64,000 bases of DNA, from positions 58,945-122,944 of the IMG/VR virus record IMGVR_UViG_3300043256_000236; one strand, 5' to 3'. Positions 16,688 to 24,902 of the stretch are shown piece after piece. Numbering within the stretch: position 1 is the stretch's first letter; every line of letters starts with the position of its first letter. A model generated the notes under the pieces. It had not been told where the DNA came from. It saw only the letters and a program-made list of their open reading frames with translations, and made no database searches. Made by a program: the position numbers and the translations under genes. Origin of the DNA: a virus.

Positions 16688-17450
16688 CTGGTTGTCCCCT
16701 GCGTCGTACCACCATCTGTTGGGCTAATTTTTCCGATTGCAGTATACGTTGCCGAGCAGCGTCGTCTACCGGAGTTATAGTATTGTTGTGTAGTGGTGCT
16801 GGTATATGGTATATGAGACCTATCTCGGATATCCTAAGCATCAAATCGTATTCTTCTCTAGCAGCCATTTGTTCGTTGAAACCACTTTTTAGACTGATGA
16901 ATACTTGCGACCTAACTAAAAAATTACCATCATAAGGATAGCCAGCCAATAGCCTCTGCATATCAAAAGAATTACGAAAAACTCTTTCAACTCTACCGTC
17001 TGAGTGGTAGTTGTCGCAATCACTAACTACACATGCTATCGACGGGTTACTCTGGAAAGCCCTGATAGATTGTGCAATTTTGTCTGGCGAGTACCAACTG
17101 ACAGGGTCCATAAAACCAAATATAGTAACACCCTGCCACTTAGATTGCATGGCTATATTCAAGGTGTGTCCTGCAGAACTGATTCTTTTCCTAAAGATTC
17201 GAACAGGAACACCATTTAATGTACCTTCGAATTCAGGAGGCAGACCCTTCTTCCCATCTAAAGTAATTTGCTTGGCGCCAAGGATCTTGCACATCAGGTC
17301 ATAAGTGCCATCAGTACTATCGTTATCTCCAACGATTACTTGATTAGCTGGACGAACACCTTTGGTTACGGAATCTAAGGATCTTCTGATAGTTCCCACA
17401 TTGTTGTGTGTGACAGATACTATAGTAACGCTTTCTTTATCTTGCATCAT
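16680..17450 (-). CDS. Glycosyltransferase family 2 (GT-A fold)
   Basis: About 256 residues. I place the start at ATG 17450, which overlaps the upstream stop as ATGA; an in-frame ATG at 17462 is possible. The opening strand VTIVSVTHNNVGTIRRSLDS and VIVGDNDSTDGT are typical of the nucleotide-sugar-binding half of GT2 enzymes; a later CVVSDCDNYHSDG may supply the acidic metal site, and the region FLVRSQVFISLKSGFNEQM with REEYDLMLR matches the acceptor half. It would transfer a sugar from a nucleotide donor in the cytoplasm. Acceptor unknown. Confidence 0.8.
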   Translation of the reverse strand: MMQDKESVTIVSVTHNNVGTIRRSLDSVTKGVRPANQVIVGDNDSTDGTYDLMCKILGAKQITLDGKKGLPPEFEGTLNGVPVRIFRKRISSAGHTLNIAMQSKWQGVTIFGFMDPVSWYSPDKIAQSIRAFQSNPSIACVVSDCDNYHSDGRVERVFRNSFDMQRLLAGYPYDGNFLVRSQVFISLKSGFNEQMAAREEYDLMLRISEIGLIYHIPAPLHNNTITPVDDAARQRILQSEKLAQQMVVRRRGQPGD

Positions 17451-18208
17451 GTCAATCCACACTCAGAACAAAACCAAGAGAGATGCATCTCTGTTGTATT
17501 TTCTTCTTTTTTCAACTCTTCTGAGAATGATTTGCTGTCCAGAGGCTTAGTTAGTGCTAAATATGGTTTGGTTATAAACAAGCCGTACTGGTATTTATTG
17601 GGAACGATGACGGTACCTCCCACAACACAGGGGAATGACCATTGGATAACACGACTAGGTACGTTTTTTACATGGTCGGCTAAGTAGTCCATGTTTTTTA
17701 CCATATTGCCAGCAGGTATTGTCATGAAAAACGGAGACCTAACCTGATTAACTATACGTTTGATAGTATCCTCTCGTTGTAATACCGATTCGTTGTTCAC
17801 ACTACTGTCTACCACCGTATCTATGTTATGTTTATGGCCGAGATATTCTAACGCTAAATTACGTCGTCTACCGAAACCAGTAACGTCTATTATAATAGCT
17901 CTTTCGGCATATGGTATGTACCAACCAGTCCCCAGAGTACGTTCTAAGTCTGCTATGGAATTAAAGTTCTCATCAAAAAACACCAATAGATCAAACTTCA
18001 GTTCATTCTCTTTCACCACCGCGTTGACCATTTTACCTATGCGTGTATCGTCTTGTCGTTTCGCCCATTTACTACTACGACAATATCTACAGTATCCGGG
18101 AGCGAAAACCACATTGTCCCTTTCGACACACACTTGTTGCAGAGCGCATCCTTTCTTAGAATCATCCTTTTTAAGGAAACAACATCCTTCACATCCCGTA
18201 GTTATCAC
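17447..18208 (-). CDS. Cys-rich protein with glycosyltransferase-like domain
   Basis: 253 residues from GTG 18208 (ribosome site GGAGG, GTGA overlap with the upstream gene). The first 50 residues hold eight cysteines (CEGCCF, KGCALQQVC, GYCRYC), a metal-binding knuckle or Fe-S site. The remainder alternates strands and helices like a GT-A fold: LKFDLLVFFDENFNSIADLE, then GRRRNLALEYL, and PFFMTIPAGNMV where a GT2 enzyme would have its acidic DxD; the acidic motif is not obvious, so it may be inactive or a different transferase. Two further Cys (CSEC) lie at the C-terminus. Confidence 0.5.
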   Translation of the reverse strand: MITTGCEGCCFLKKDDSKKGCALQQVCVERDNVVFAPGYCRYCRSSKWAKRQDDTRIGKMVNAVVKENELKFDLLVFFDENFNSIADLERTLGTGWYIPYAERAIIIDVTGFGRRRNLALEYLGHKHNIDTVVDSSVNNESVLQREDTIKRIVNQVRSPFFMTIPAGNMVKNMDYLADHVKNVPSRVIQWSFPCVVGGTVIVPNKYQYGLFITKPYLALTKPLDSKSFSEELKKEENTTEMHLSWFCSECGLT

Positions 18209-18678
18209 TTTGCAGCCTCCACATAGATAGCGACACCTTCATATCTCTTGAGTAATATAGACAATCCAGCCTCCTTTATCATAGACAACAATGTTGACGC
18301 ATCTAATATCGACATCCTTCTATCATTGTCTGCTTGTGTACCAAAGGTAATCTTAGAATATTCCTGAAGACTAAATTGGCCTTGAACAAACGCATTTGCA
18401 ACCACATGGCCGTCTGGTATGAGAATCTTAAGCACTCCACCAGTTATGAGTTTGCGACCCCAATTGGACAATGTTTGTTGAATTATGTCTGGAGGTAAAT
18501 ATTCTATACAGTCTGCCGCTATAATTTCATCAACAGTGTTGTCCTCGGTAATCCAATCTAATGATTGTATATCTCCTTGCTTATAGTCAACGCCAGTAGG
18601 TAGTGCAGGAGAAGGCAGACGGTCTATGTTGACGTATCCTGTTCGTATATCTGTACCACATCCGAGGTTCAATTTCAT
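18205..18678 (-). CDS. SAM-dependent methyltransferase (class I, small)
   Basis: 157 residues, ribosome site AAGGAG. It opens directly with motif I, LNLGCGTDIRTGYVNID, and continues with EIIAADCIEYLP (motif IV region) and GGVLKILIPDG, the order of a class I Rossmann methyltransferase without an N-terminal extension. Such small enzymes in sugar clusters often methylate sugars or act on glycan chains; the substrate here is unknown. It is tightly packed between two glycosyltransferase-type genes. Confidence 0.75.
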   Translation of the reverse strand: MKLNLGCGTDIRTGYVNIDRLPSPALPTGVDYKQGDIQSLDWITEDNTVDEIIAADCIEYLPPDIIQQTLSNWGRKLITGGVLKILIPDGHVVANAFVQGQFSLQEYSKITFGTQADNDRRMSILDASTLLSMIKEAGLSILLKRYEGVAIYVEAAK

Positions 18679-18688
18679 AATTTACTCC

Positions 18689-19708
18689 TTATGACAATCT
18701 ACCAGAAGGACACTTAGAAACCCTTCTAAAGATCTCATTCCATTTATTAAGAAACTGCTGTTGTCCAAACTGTTCTATAACCGTTTGTCTACCTGCATCA
18801 CCTATTACTTTAGCAAGATCTTTGTCATTAATCAACAATTCTATACGCTCTCTCATAACCTTAGGATCATTTGTTATGAAACCATTTACGCCGTCTTCTA
18901 TAAATTCAGGCATTGATGTTGTTGCAGTAGTAACTATCGGGCATCCAACAGACATAGCTTCTAGTAAAGAAAATGGACAGGATGACCAAAGTGTGGTGTT
19001 AAGATATACAGACGCACGACGATAAAGGTCTCTGAGGTGGTCGGTGTTGTCTGCCATTTTTGACAATCCAGGAGTTTCTCCCCATATACTTACTGGCAAT
19101 CCTTCTGTCACTTCTTTCCATAATGAAAAACCACAAATTCTGTCTCTTTTAATATAGTCCCATACTGCAGACATTACCTTCCCATCGCCACCTACCCATC
19201 CGTTCCAGTATTCAGTATCCATTCCATGCCTTAAAACAGAAACATCTGGATCATCAAGGTCATGGAACCACGCCCCAACAGAGAAATCGGCAACAAAAAT
19301 ATTGTGATCACACTTTAGGTGACCAACTTGATCTGTTGTTTTATCGTCCCAGTCGGGCCATGGCAGTGTATGTTCCATCTGCAACAATGGGCAATTGAGC
19401 TGTTGTGCCAATTGTAGCATTATCGGATAATGATCTATTCTATTTTGTGTTAACACAAGATCGAAAGATATATCTATTTTCAATTGATCTGGTATATCTT
19501 TGCCGTTAAGCATAAAAAAGTTGGGAGGTAATGGACGCTCTTTGGTATCCCATGGATGGAATCTAGGATGTTGCAAGACGTAAAAGTTGTGACCTGTTTT
19601 TGCCAGGGTGGCACTATAGCCCTCGTGATTATTGGCGTATAGAATATTCAACGGCCTGTTGTCATCTCTATTGATACTTCTTAATACACTAGAAAGTGGT
19701 GCAGCCAT
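18689..19708 (-). CDS. GT-B glycosyltransferase (GT4-like)
   Basis: 339 residues, ribosome site AGAGGT. The N-terminal half contains NILYANNHEGYSATLAKTGH and a likely acceptor region; the C-terminal half has the family 4 signature region LRDLYRRASVYLNTTLWSSC followed by SLLEAMSVGCPIVTT and EFIEDGVNGFI, which bind the nucleotide sugar. The E of LLEAM is the conserved EX7E-type first glutamate. Cytoplasmic, no membrane segment. Confidence 0.8.
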   Translation of the reverse strand: MAAPLSSVLRSINRDDNRPLNILYANNHEGYSATLAKTGHNFYVLQHPRFHPWDTKERPLPPNFFMLNGKDIPDQLKIDISFDLVLTQNRIDHYPIMLQLAQQLNCPLLQMEHTLPWPDWDDKTTDQVGHLKCDHNIFVADFSVGAWFHDLDDPDVSVLRHGMDTEYWNGWVGGDGKVMSAVWDYIKRDRICGFSLWKEVTEGLPVSIWGETPGLSKMADNTDHLRDLYRRASVYLNTTLWSSCPFSLLEAMSVGCPIVTTATTSMPEFIEDGVNGFITNDPKVMRERIELLINDKDLAKVIGDAGRQTVIEQFGQQQFLNKWNEIFRRVSKCPSGRLS

Positions 19709-19718
19709 TTGTTTACCT

Positions 19719-20897
19719 CTATTCAGTCAAAAGACCCTTGGCTATCATCCCCACTTTGGGATAGCTGAATTCAGCCGCACGTCGTTTTGCAGCATCTCCC
19801 CTAATACTCAATTTGTCGTCTTGCCACGCCGTATATGCGTGTTTCATACATTGAATCAGGGCTTTTATGTCTGGGTCAAACCAGAATTCGTCCCCGGTGT
19901 ATAAATCAGGGAAACTGTCAACCATACCAAAACATGGTGTTAACTGTCCATTAACTAGCCAACCACAATTAATACGTGGACACCATCTAAACCGTTTACT
20001 ATCTGAATCCCAGTCTCTCTGAGTTGTTTTTATTGTTAGTTCTGGGAAAGAACCCCAGTTGCTCAGAATCACAGGATTACAAAAGCCCATAGCATCGTGT
20101 GCTGGGATACCCCAGGCTTCCCCATGGGATGCCGAAACAAAAACATCACCTGTCACATGGATTTTATCTAGTTCATTTTCAGAAAGAAAGTTGGTCATAC
20201 ACACTACTGGCGGATAGTATGGGTGCCTTATGTATATATGTAAAGACTTCTTGATGTCCTGGATTGTGGTTCTTAAGATATTAATTGCTTCGTCTGATTT
20301 CTTACCTGGTACATTAGTTTTGATAACCAAAACAACATCATCTCGAAGACTAAATGCACTATAGAATGCTCTCAAAACTGCTACTATATTTTTCCTCCGA
20401 GTCATTTCCCCTATAGTATAAAAAACACACTTATTTTTGAATTCTGGTGAATCAATGGGTTCCGGAGGATTGTCGAATCTTTTTATATCACATGCACATG
20501 GTAAGATTTTTACTGGTACCGTAACACCACTGTCTTTCGCAGCCTGCGCATTCTGTAGAGATGGAACCCATAATTCGTCCATAAGATTGCAACAATGTGC
20601 CCAGTTTGATCTACTAAAATGAGTTGTCTCCCAACACATCATACCAATATTTTTTACCCCAGCTTTGTATTCGAACTGATGAGGTAAAACGTGTTGAATT
20701 ACTACCGATACGTTGTCAACAGATTTCTTTTCTAGATGTTCTACTTTTTCCGCTAGTTCAAGATTGCTGCTTGGAGATAGTTTTATTGCTCTAGCAACAA
20801 CATCGATGCCACCAGCTTCCATAGCCAACATATTATGCACAGCTTGGTTACTATACCCAGTACCATCACGAAATACAGATAAATAAGCAACCTTCAT
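19719..20897 (-). CDS. GT-B glycosyltransferase (GT4-like)
   Basis: 392 residues; its start overlaps the stop of the intein-bearing gene (TAATG). The N-terminal domain begins MKVAYLSVFRDGTGYSNQA with GTGYSNQAV as the acceptor-side glycine loop. In the C-terminal domain VFYTIGEMTRRKNIVAVLRA is the classical start of the donor domain and VFVSASHGEAWGIPAHDAMG is the signature with the conserved glutamates. Likely retains activity; donor and acceptor are unknown. Probably cotranscribed with both flanking glycosyltransferases. Confidence 0.82.
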   Translation of the reverse strand: MKVAYLSVFRDGTGYSNQAVHNMLAMEAGGIDVVARAIKLSPSSNLELAEKVEHLEKKSVDNVSVVIQHVLPHQFEYKAGVKNIGMMCWETTHFSRSNWAHCCNLMDELWVPSLQNAQAAKDSGVTVPVKILPCACDIKRFDNPPEPIDSPEFKNKCVFYTIGEMTRRKNIVAVLRAFYSAFSLRDDVVLVIKTNVPGKKSDEAINILRTTIQDIKKSLHIYIRHPYYPPVVCMTNFLSENELDKIHVTGDVFVSASHGEAWGIPAHDAMGFCNPVILSNWGSFPELTIKTTQRDWDSDSKRFRWCPRINCGWLVNGQLTPCFGMVDSFPDLYTGDEFWFDPDIKALIQCMKHAYTAWQDDKLSIRGDAAKRRAAEFSYPKVGMIAKGLLTE

Positions 20898-23818
20898 TAC
20901 ATCACCACCATACTAATTTGTCCAGGATCTGCTTTCTTGAGAGAAGATGTTCTTTTCTCTTCAACTACATTAGCCTGTTGCACAAGTCCCATGAAATGCT
21001 CAACTAACATCTTGCGATCAAACGGTACTCGCCTATCTCCAACGGTCCGTGATCCACTATTGAGAGCCTTAAGCCATTCACCGGAAAAATGAGTGTGTAA
21101 CATTTCTGGGTGATTCCAAACCTTGCCTATAACCCAATTGATAAATTCACTATTGTTCATATTGTTGCTAGGAGGTGTCAAATTTGGATTATGAAGACGA
21201 GCTGTGGGGCATAGCCAGGTTTCTGTCTGATCCTGAATTTTGGTTTCACGGATAACTTGTCCCCAGATAGCCGCTGTTCTTTCCCATCCCCTTCTTTTCA
21301 TGGGTAATTCCTGTCCGTAAGTTGCAACTGGTTCTTCTATATACGCTCTGGTTTGTTGCATCTTCGTGTTTCTCGCATCTTCGCTAAGTTTGAGAAAACG
21401 ATCCATTTTTCTGACAAAATCGTCATTACTAGGCAAAGCCCTTCTTTGTTCAGTTTCAATAATAGCTTCCCAAAAGAATTTATGTACTTCTATTGGAATA
21501 GAGGTAGGATTATCCAAATGGTCTTCCATAGCAGAGTATCTCACCGCCATAGTAGGTACGCCACAAGCCTGAGCCTCAGTTAAGGGCATACCCCAGCCCT
21601 CACACGTAGAATACTGCACGTACAAATCGAAAGACTTGATGATGTCTGCTAACACATTCCGGGGGCACGAATGACTCGCATTAGGCGGATGCGCAGCTAA
21701 TTTGCCACACTTACGACAAACCATGATTTCCCCAGAGAAAAACGATGGATAAGCAGTGTTGCACTCGCTACATAGATATGTCATTATGACCTTGTTGCCT
21801 ATTTTGAAATCACGAATAGCTTTCGCTATGTCATAACCAACATCAGGGTAACTAGTATGTAAGTAAAGAAACGTTTTCCTTGCCAACTCCGTATGTCCCT
21901 TGGATGTTGATCGATTAACCCACATGGCAAACGCTTCTATCAAGTCGTAGTACAACTTTCGTTTTTGATTCCGCATTACGGTTCCGACAATAAGAGAATT
22001 AGGATCTATGCCAAGTTTTTGTTTGTGTTCTCTTTTATTGTCTGGTGGTTTGAATACGTCTAGGTCTGCGCCAGGAGATGCTATAGTTATAAGATTAGTT
22101 CCTTTCCTACCGGTTTTTTTTAATAGCTGCATACCATACTTAGAGTACGTAAGAATACGATCGCACTGCTTGTATGAATCTAACCAAAGCTCTCTCTGCG
22201 GCTCCCCATCGATTGTTGGCATCCATATAAAAGAAAAATTATGACGCACAGAAGAACGTAGTATAAACTCGTCCATCCACCAATCTCGAATACTGCAATT
22301 GTGAACACTGAACCCCGTTACATAGCTATTATCTTGATCTACTTCTAGGTTATAAACTTGTCCATGATATTGTTCTGTTCGTATCCGCCGAATCGGAACA
22401 ACTATGTAATCATCTTCGATCCATCCAATACCTCCTTTGTCTATCCATTTTGGATTAAGAGATTTTCTCGACAAAAGTTCTGACTGTTTGTTAATAAACT
22501 CATGTGCCAAACGGGCTGATTGACCATAACATTCTACATCGAACGACAACCTTTCTGTTTTGACCAATTTCGAAGGTTTATTGATCTTCCACATTATCGA
22601 CGCCTTAACCCCTATTCTCGCAAACAGCATTCGTACTTGTCTTGCCAAGGTTTCAGAAACAGTGCTCAATGAAACCGTGTCAGGACCGTAATATCCATCG
22701 CCCTTAATTAACCCCTCTAGAAATGACTGGATTAATTCGATATCATTTGATTTCCAAATACAATCTGGTATTCTTTTATTGTGTGCGCCACAACCAACCA
22801 TCTTCCCCATTAATTCTTTGATAAGAACAGAACAACATTTTACTGATTGACCATTTGACACTTTTGACTTCACCACGGAAGTAGACAGCCCAAATAAATC
22901 CTGTATTAGTGATTGTACGTCTTTGACATATTCGTTTTCCTTTATGGTAATGCCAAAATCGAGACTAATAGAATTACCAGAGTTTGAGCCTTCTGCGCAA
23001 TAGTAGCCCAGTAGTCTAGCAAAACGTTTAGTTATATGGATGTACTTGGGTATGCCGTGGTCTTTTTTGTAATCCTGGTGCCCTGCTGGGTAAACCTTCG
23101 TGTCTATATTATCATAGATAAATTGATCAAAGTAACAGGTTGTATCTAAAACATTTGACCGCTCTTTTTCGGGACGATGAATGGGAATTAGAACATAATC
23201 ACCGGAAGACAAGTTTCGTGCTTCCACGAACTTCGCGTCATCAACAGAATGTCTGTCTCTAACATCTCTTTGTTTCCAAGTTCGTTTCTTACTTTTAATC
23301 ACTAGGATTGGATGTTCTGGTGTAAAAGTATAACATTGATTGTCATTGTGTGGATAAATCTTAACAACATCACCTATATGTTGCCGTCTCGTAATATCTA
23401 AAACTTTTCGAGCTTTCCCCGTATGGGAAATAACTAATTCACCTTTTTGAATATCCTCTATATTTTTTACACCACTTGGCGTTTCCACTTTCGTCCCAGG
23501 AGGAACACATACTATATCAGGCTTAAAATCGAGACATACATCATCAAATATTCCTTCGCCGAATTGATTGGTAGGATTAGCCTGATACTTTTGCATAGCC
23601 TGCTGGTCACTCCTTGGCGGCGCAACTGGATAGAACTTCCAAGGAACTTGACTACACCGTTGATCGTCTGCGTGGGCGTAAGAACCCATTTCCGCAATTT
23701 CGAATTCGTTAGTTGCATGCAGTCTTTGAATAACTTCGTTCCAATAGGTACTAAATCCAGTAGCGAGATAAGACGCCTCACCTGTAAACAAAACACGGCG
23801 TTTGCGATTAGATTCCAT
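20897..23818 (-). CDS. GT4-like glycosyltransferase interrupted by an in-frame intein
   Basis: 973 residues from ATG 23818 (GAGGAG ribosome site; GTG 23824 is less well spaced). After removal of the 404-residue intein a 569-residue glycosyltransferase remains. N-extein: RRVLFTGEASYLATGFSTYW, a GT-B glycine loop, ending FKPDIV. C-extein: begins CSIRDWWMDEF, later VGTVMRNQKRKLYYDLIEA and the family 4 signature YVQYSTCEGWGMPLTEAQAC. An unusual four-cysteine knuckle (CSEC ... CRKC) is inserted in the donor domain. It heads the left half of the sugar island. Confidence 0.88.
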   Translation of the reverse strand: MESNRKRRVLFTGEASYLATGFSTYWNEVIQRLHATNEFEIAEMGSYAHADDQRCSQVPWKFYPVAPPRSDQQAMQKYQANPTNQFGEGIFDDVCLDFKPDIVCVPPGTKVETPSGVKNIEDIQKGELVISHTGKARKVLDITRRQHIGDVVKIYPHNDNQCYTFTPEHPILVIKSKKRTWKQRDVRDRHSVDDAKFVEARNLSSGDYVLIPIHRPEKERSNVLDTTCYFDQFIYDNIDTKVYPAGHQDYKKDHGIPKYIHITKRFARLLGYYCAEGSNSGNSISLDFGITIKENEYVKDVQSLIQDLFGLSTSVVKSKVSNGQSVKCCSVLIKELMGKMVGCGAHNKRIPDCIWKSNDIELIQSFLEGLIKGDGYYGPDTVSLSTVSETLARQVRMLFARIGVKASIMWKINKPSKLVKTERLSFDVECYGQSARLAHEFINKQSELLSRKSLNPKWIDKGGIGWIEDDYIVVPIRRIRTEQYHGQVYNLEVDQDNSYVTGFSVHNCSIRDWWMDEFILRSSVRHNFSFIWMPTIDGEPQRELWLDSYKQCDRILTYSKYGMQLLKKTGRKGTNLITIASPGADLDVFKPPDNKREHKQKLGIDPNSLIVGTVMRNQKRKLYYDLIEAFAMWVNRSTSKGHTELARKTFLYLHTSYPDVGYDIAKAIRDFKIGNKVIMTYLCSECNTAYPSFFSGEIMVCRKCGKLAAHPPNASHSCPRNVLADIIKSFDLYVQYSTCEGWGMPLTEAQACGVPTMAVRYSAMEDHLDNPTSIPIEVHKFFWEAIIETEQRRALPSNDDFVRKMDRFLKLSEDARNTKMQQTRAYIEEPVATYGQELPMKRRGWERTAAIWGQVIRETKIQDQTETWLCPTARLHNPNLTPPSNNMNNSEFINWVIGKVWNHPEMLHTHFSGEWLKALNSGSRTVGDRRVPFDRKMLVEHFMGLVQQANVVEEKRTSSLKKADPGQISMVVM
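22298..23509 (-). mobile_element. Intein with LAGLIDADG endonuclease in a glycosyltransferase
   Basis: 404 residues, all splicing blocks visible. Block A is CVPPGTKVETPSG with Cys1; block B includes TFTPEHPILV; the LAGLIDADG endonuclease has LLGYYCAEGS and FLEGLIKGDGYYG; block F is VYNLEVDQDNSYVTG and block G ends SVHN followed by extein Cys+1. Both junctions were checked on the DNA: GTA|TGT and AAT|TGC. All catalytic splicing residues are intact, so splicing is expected, and the homing nuclease motifs look intact too. Confidence 0.93.
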
Positions 23819-24398
23819 AACCACTCCTCATGAGTTTGGGACGTAAATTCCTGGTTCGCAACCATCTCTGTTTTCTACTGAGACCTAGCTTGTTGATCTG
23901 TCCATCCATCTGTGACACAATCATATCCTTATCTTCTTTAGTCAAGTTAATAGACGACAAAATATCTGATAGCACGGAAAACGGATCAATGGTATCAACA
24001 GGTTCTACAAATAAAGTTTGCCAAGACTGTGGGTGGAGCATAGATCTAAGGACTTCTAGTTTAAGCCCTGTTATCTGTAGTTGTTCACAGATCTCGTGGT
24101 CATTCTTGCCTAAACCAGAAAGCATTTCAACCTGATGAATCTGTCTCTTTACTCTGCATGGTGCAGAGACCACGCACATCGCCCCCAAAGCAGTGTCTCT
24201 CATCGCACGAGCTATAGATACTATCGCATAGGCAGTGAAGTTATTCTTATTATGTCCCCCAGCTTTAATCTCTGCTAATTTGAGATGTCCAGCTTGTATA
24301 TAATCTTCTGCATCCGCGCAACTATTGTTATAGGCAGCATCTATTTTTATAGCGAAATAAGATATAAACTTTTCTAGTGTCTGTTCTGCTTCCTGCAT
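23808..24398 (-). CDS. Sigma-70-like factor (compact)
   Basis: 196 residues, start overlapping the SSB stop as TAATG. Residues about 25-75 resemble sigma-70 region 2: EDYIQAGHLKLAEI, then NNFTAYAIVSIARAMRDTAL, the helix that in sigma factors contacts the -10 element and core polymerase. The stretch after it (SAPCRVKRQIHQVEML) is like region 3. A region 4 helix-turn-helix is less clear; the C-terminal LTKEDKDMIVSQM with RKQRWLRTRNL could be it. Lying between SSB and the sugar genes it may direct host polymerase to phage promoters. The family call is by pattern. Confidence 0.6.
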   Translation of the reverse strand: MQEAEQTLEKFISYFAIKIDAAYNNSCADAEDYIQAGHLKLAEIKAGGHNKNNFTAYAIVSIARAMRDTALGAMCVVSAPCRVKRQIHQVEMLSGLGKNDHEICEQLQITGLKLEVLRSMLHPQSWQTLFVEPVDTIDPFSVLSDILSSINLTKEDKDMIVSQMDGQINKLGLSRKQRWLRTRNLRPKLMRSGYGI

Positions 24399-24826
24399 TA
24401 GAATGGGACACTGGGATCGTTAGTGGGAGCCTGAGCACTTGGTTCAGCTACTTTGGTCGCCTGTGCTGGTTGTGCTTCATCGCTGTTTTTAGCGGTCTTC
24501 ACACACAACTGAAAATCACGGACATTCAAAGAATAGGCGACCCTCTTTTGACCACTATCCTTGTCTTCCCAGCTATCTTGTTTAATATATCCATTGACGT
24601 AAATAGGCTGGCCCTTCTTGACTAGTTCAGACATCCTGGTTGCCTTAGCACTCCATACCTGCGCCCTCATAAAACAGGGTTCGTTCTGCCACTGATCATT
24701 ATTATCCTTATAACTACGATTAAAAGCCAGGTTGACAGTACAAACGGGCGTTTTCTTCTGTCCAACGAACTTTAGCTCCGGATCTGCAGTTGCAACACCA
24801 ACACCATTAAAACTTAACTCTGCCAT
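24398..24826 (-). CDS. ssb: Single-stranded DNA-binding protein
   Basis: 142 residues. The OB-fold core begins SFNGVGVATADPELKFVG and continues with CTVNLAFNRSY, FMRAQVWSAKAT, and QPIYVNGYIKQDSWED, all expected in bacterial-type SSB. The tail is Pro/Ala/Gln-rich and ends DPSVPF, the acidic-hydrophobic tip that binds replication and repair partners. Ribosome site GGAAGGG. It sits between the sigma-like gene and DNA polymerase C-half. Functions at the fork and in recombination. Confidence 0.95.
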   Translation of the reverse strand: MAELSFNGVGVATADPELKFVGQKKTPVCTVNLAFNRSYKDNNDQWQNEPCFMRAQVWSAKATRMSELVKKGQPIYVNGYIKQDSWEDKDSGQKRVAYSLNVRDFQLCVKTAKNSDEAQPAQATKVAEPSAQAPTNDPSVPF

Positions 24827-24852
24827 TACACATACCCTTCCAATAAATACAT
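24826..24852 (-). CDS. Possible 8-residue leader peptide before ssb
   Basis: ATG at 24852 has a perfect ribosome site AGGAGG eight bases upstream and encodes MYLLEGYV, ending in TAA that overlaps the ssb start (TAATG). It could couple ssb translation to that strong site. It may equally be a chance ORF. Confidence 0.25.
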   Translation of the reverse strand: MYLLEGYV

Positions 24853-24868
24853 TAGTTAGTCCTCCTTG

Positions 24869-24895
24869 TTATACGTCCAAAGAGGTATTCTGTTG
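24869..24895 (-). promoter_or_regulatory. Promoter-like conserved intergenic motif before ssb
   Basis: On the plus strand this reads TTATACGTCCAAAGAGGTATT then CTGTTG. A near copy, with two single-base gaps, lies before the tyrosine-recombinase gene at 60406-60432. On the coding strand both contain GACGTATAA next to the ribosome site. Likely a phage-specific promoter or operator. Confidence 0.45.
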
Positions 24896-24902
24896 CACAA
24901 AA

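Noticed and set aside
17760-18230. Plus-strand frame of 156 codons inside the sugar island
   Set aside because: Antisense to the Cys-rich transferase-like gene, with Ser/Leu-rich composition typical of a shadow frame.
23447-23833. Plus-strand frame of 128 codons opposite the intein-bearing gene
   Set aside because: Antisense to a gene with clear glycosyltransferase and intein motifs.
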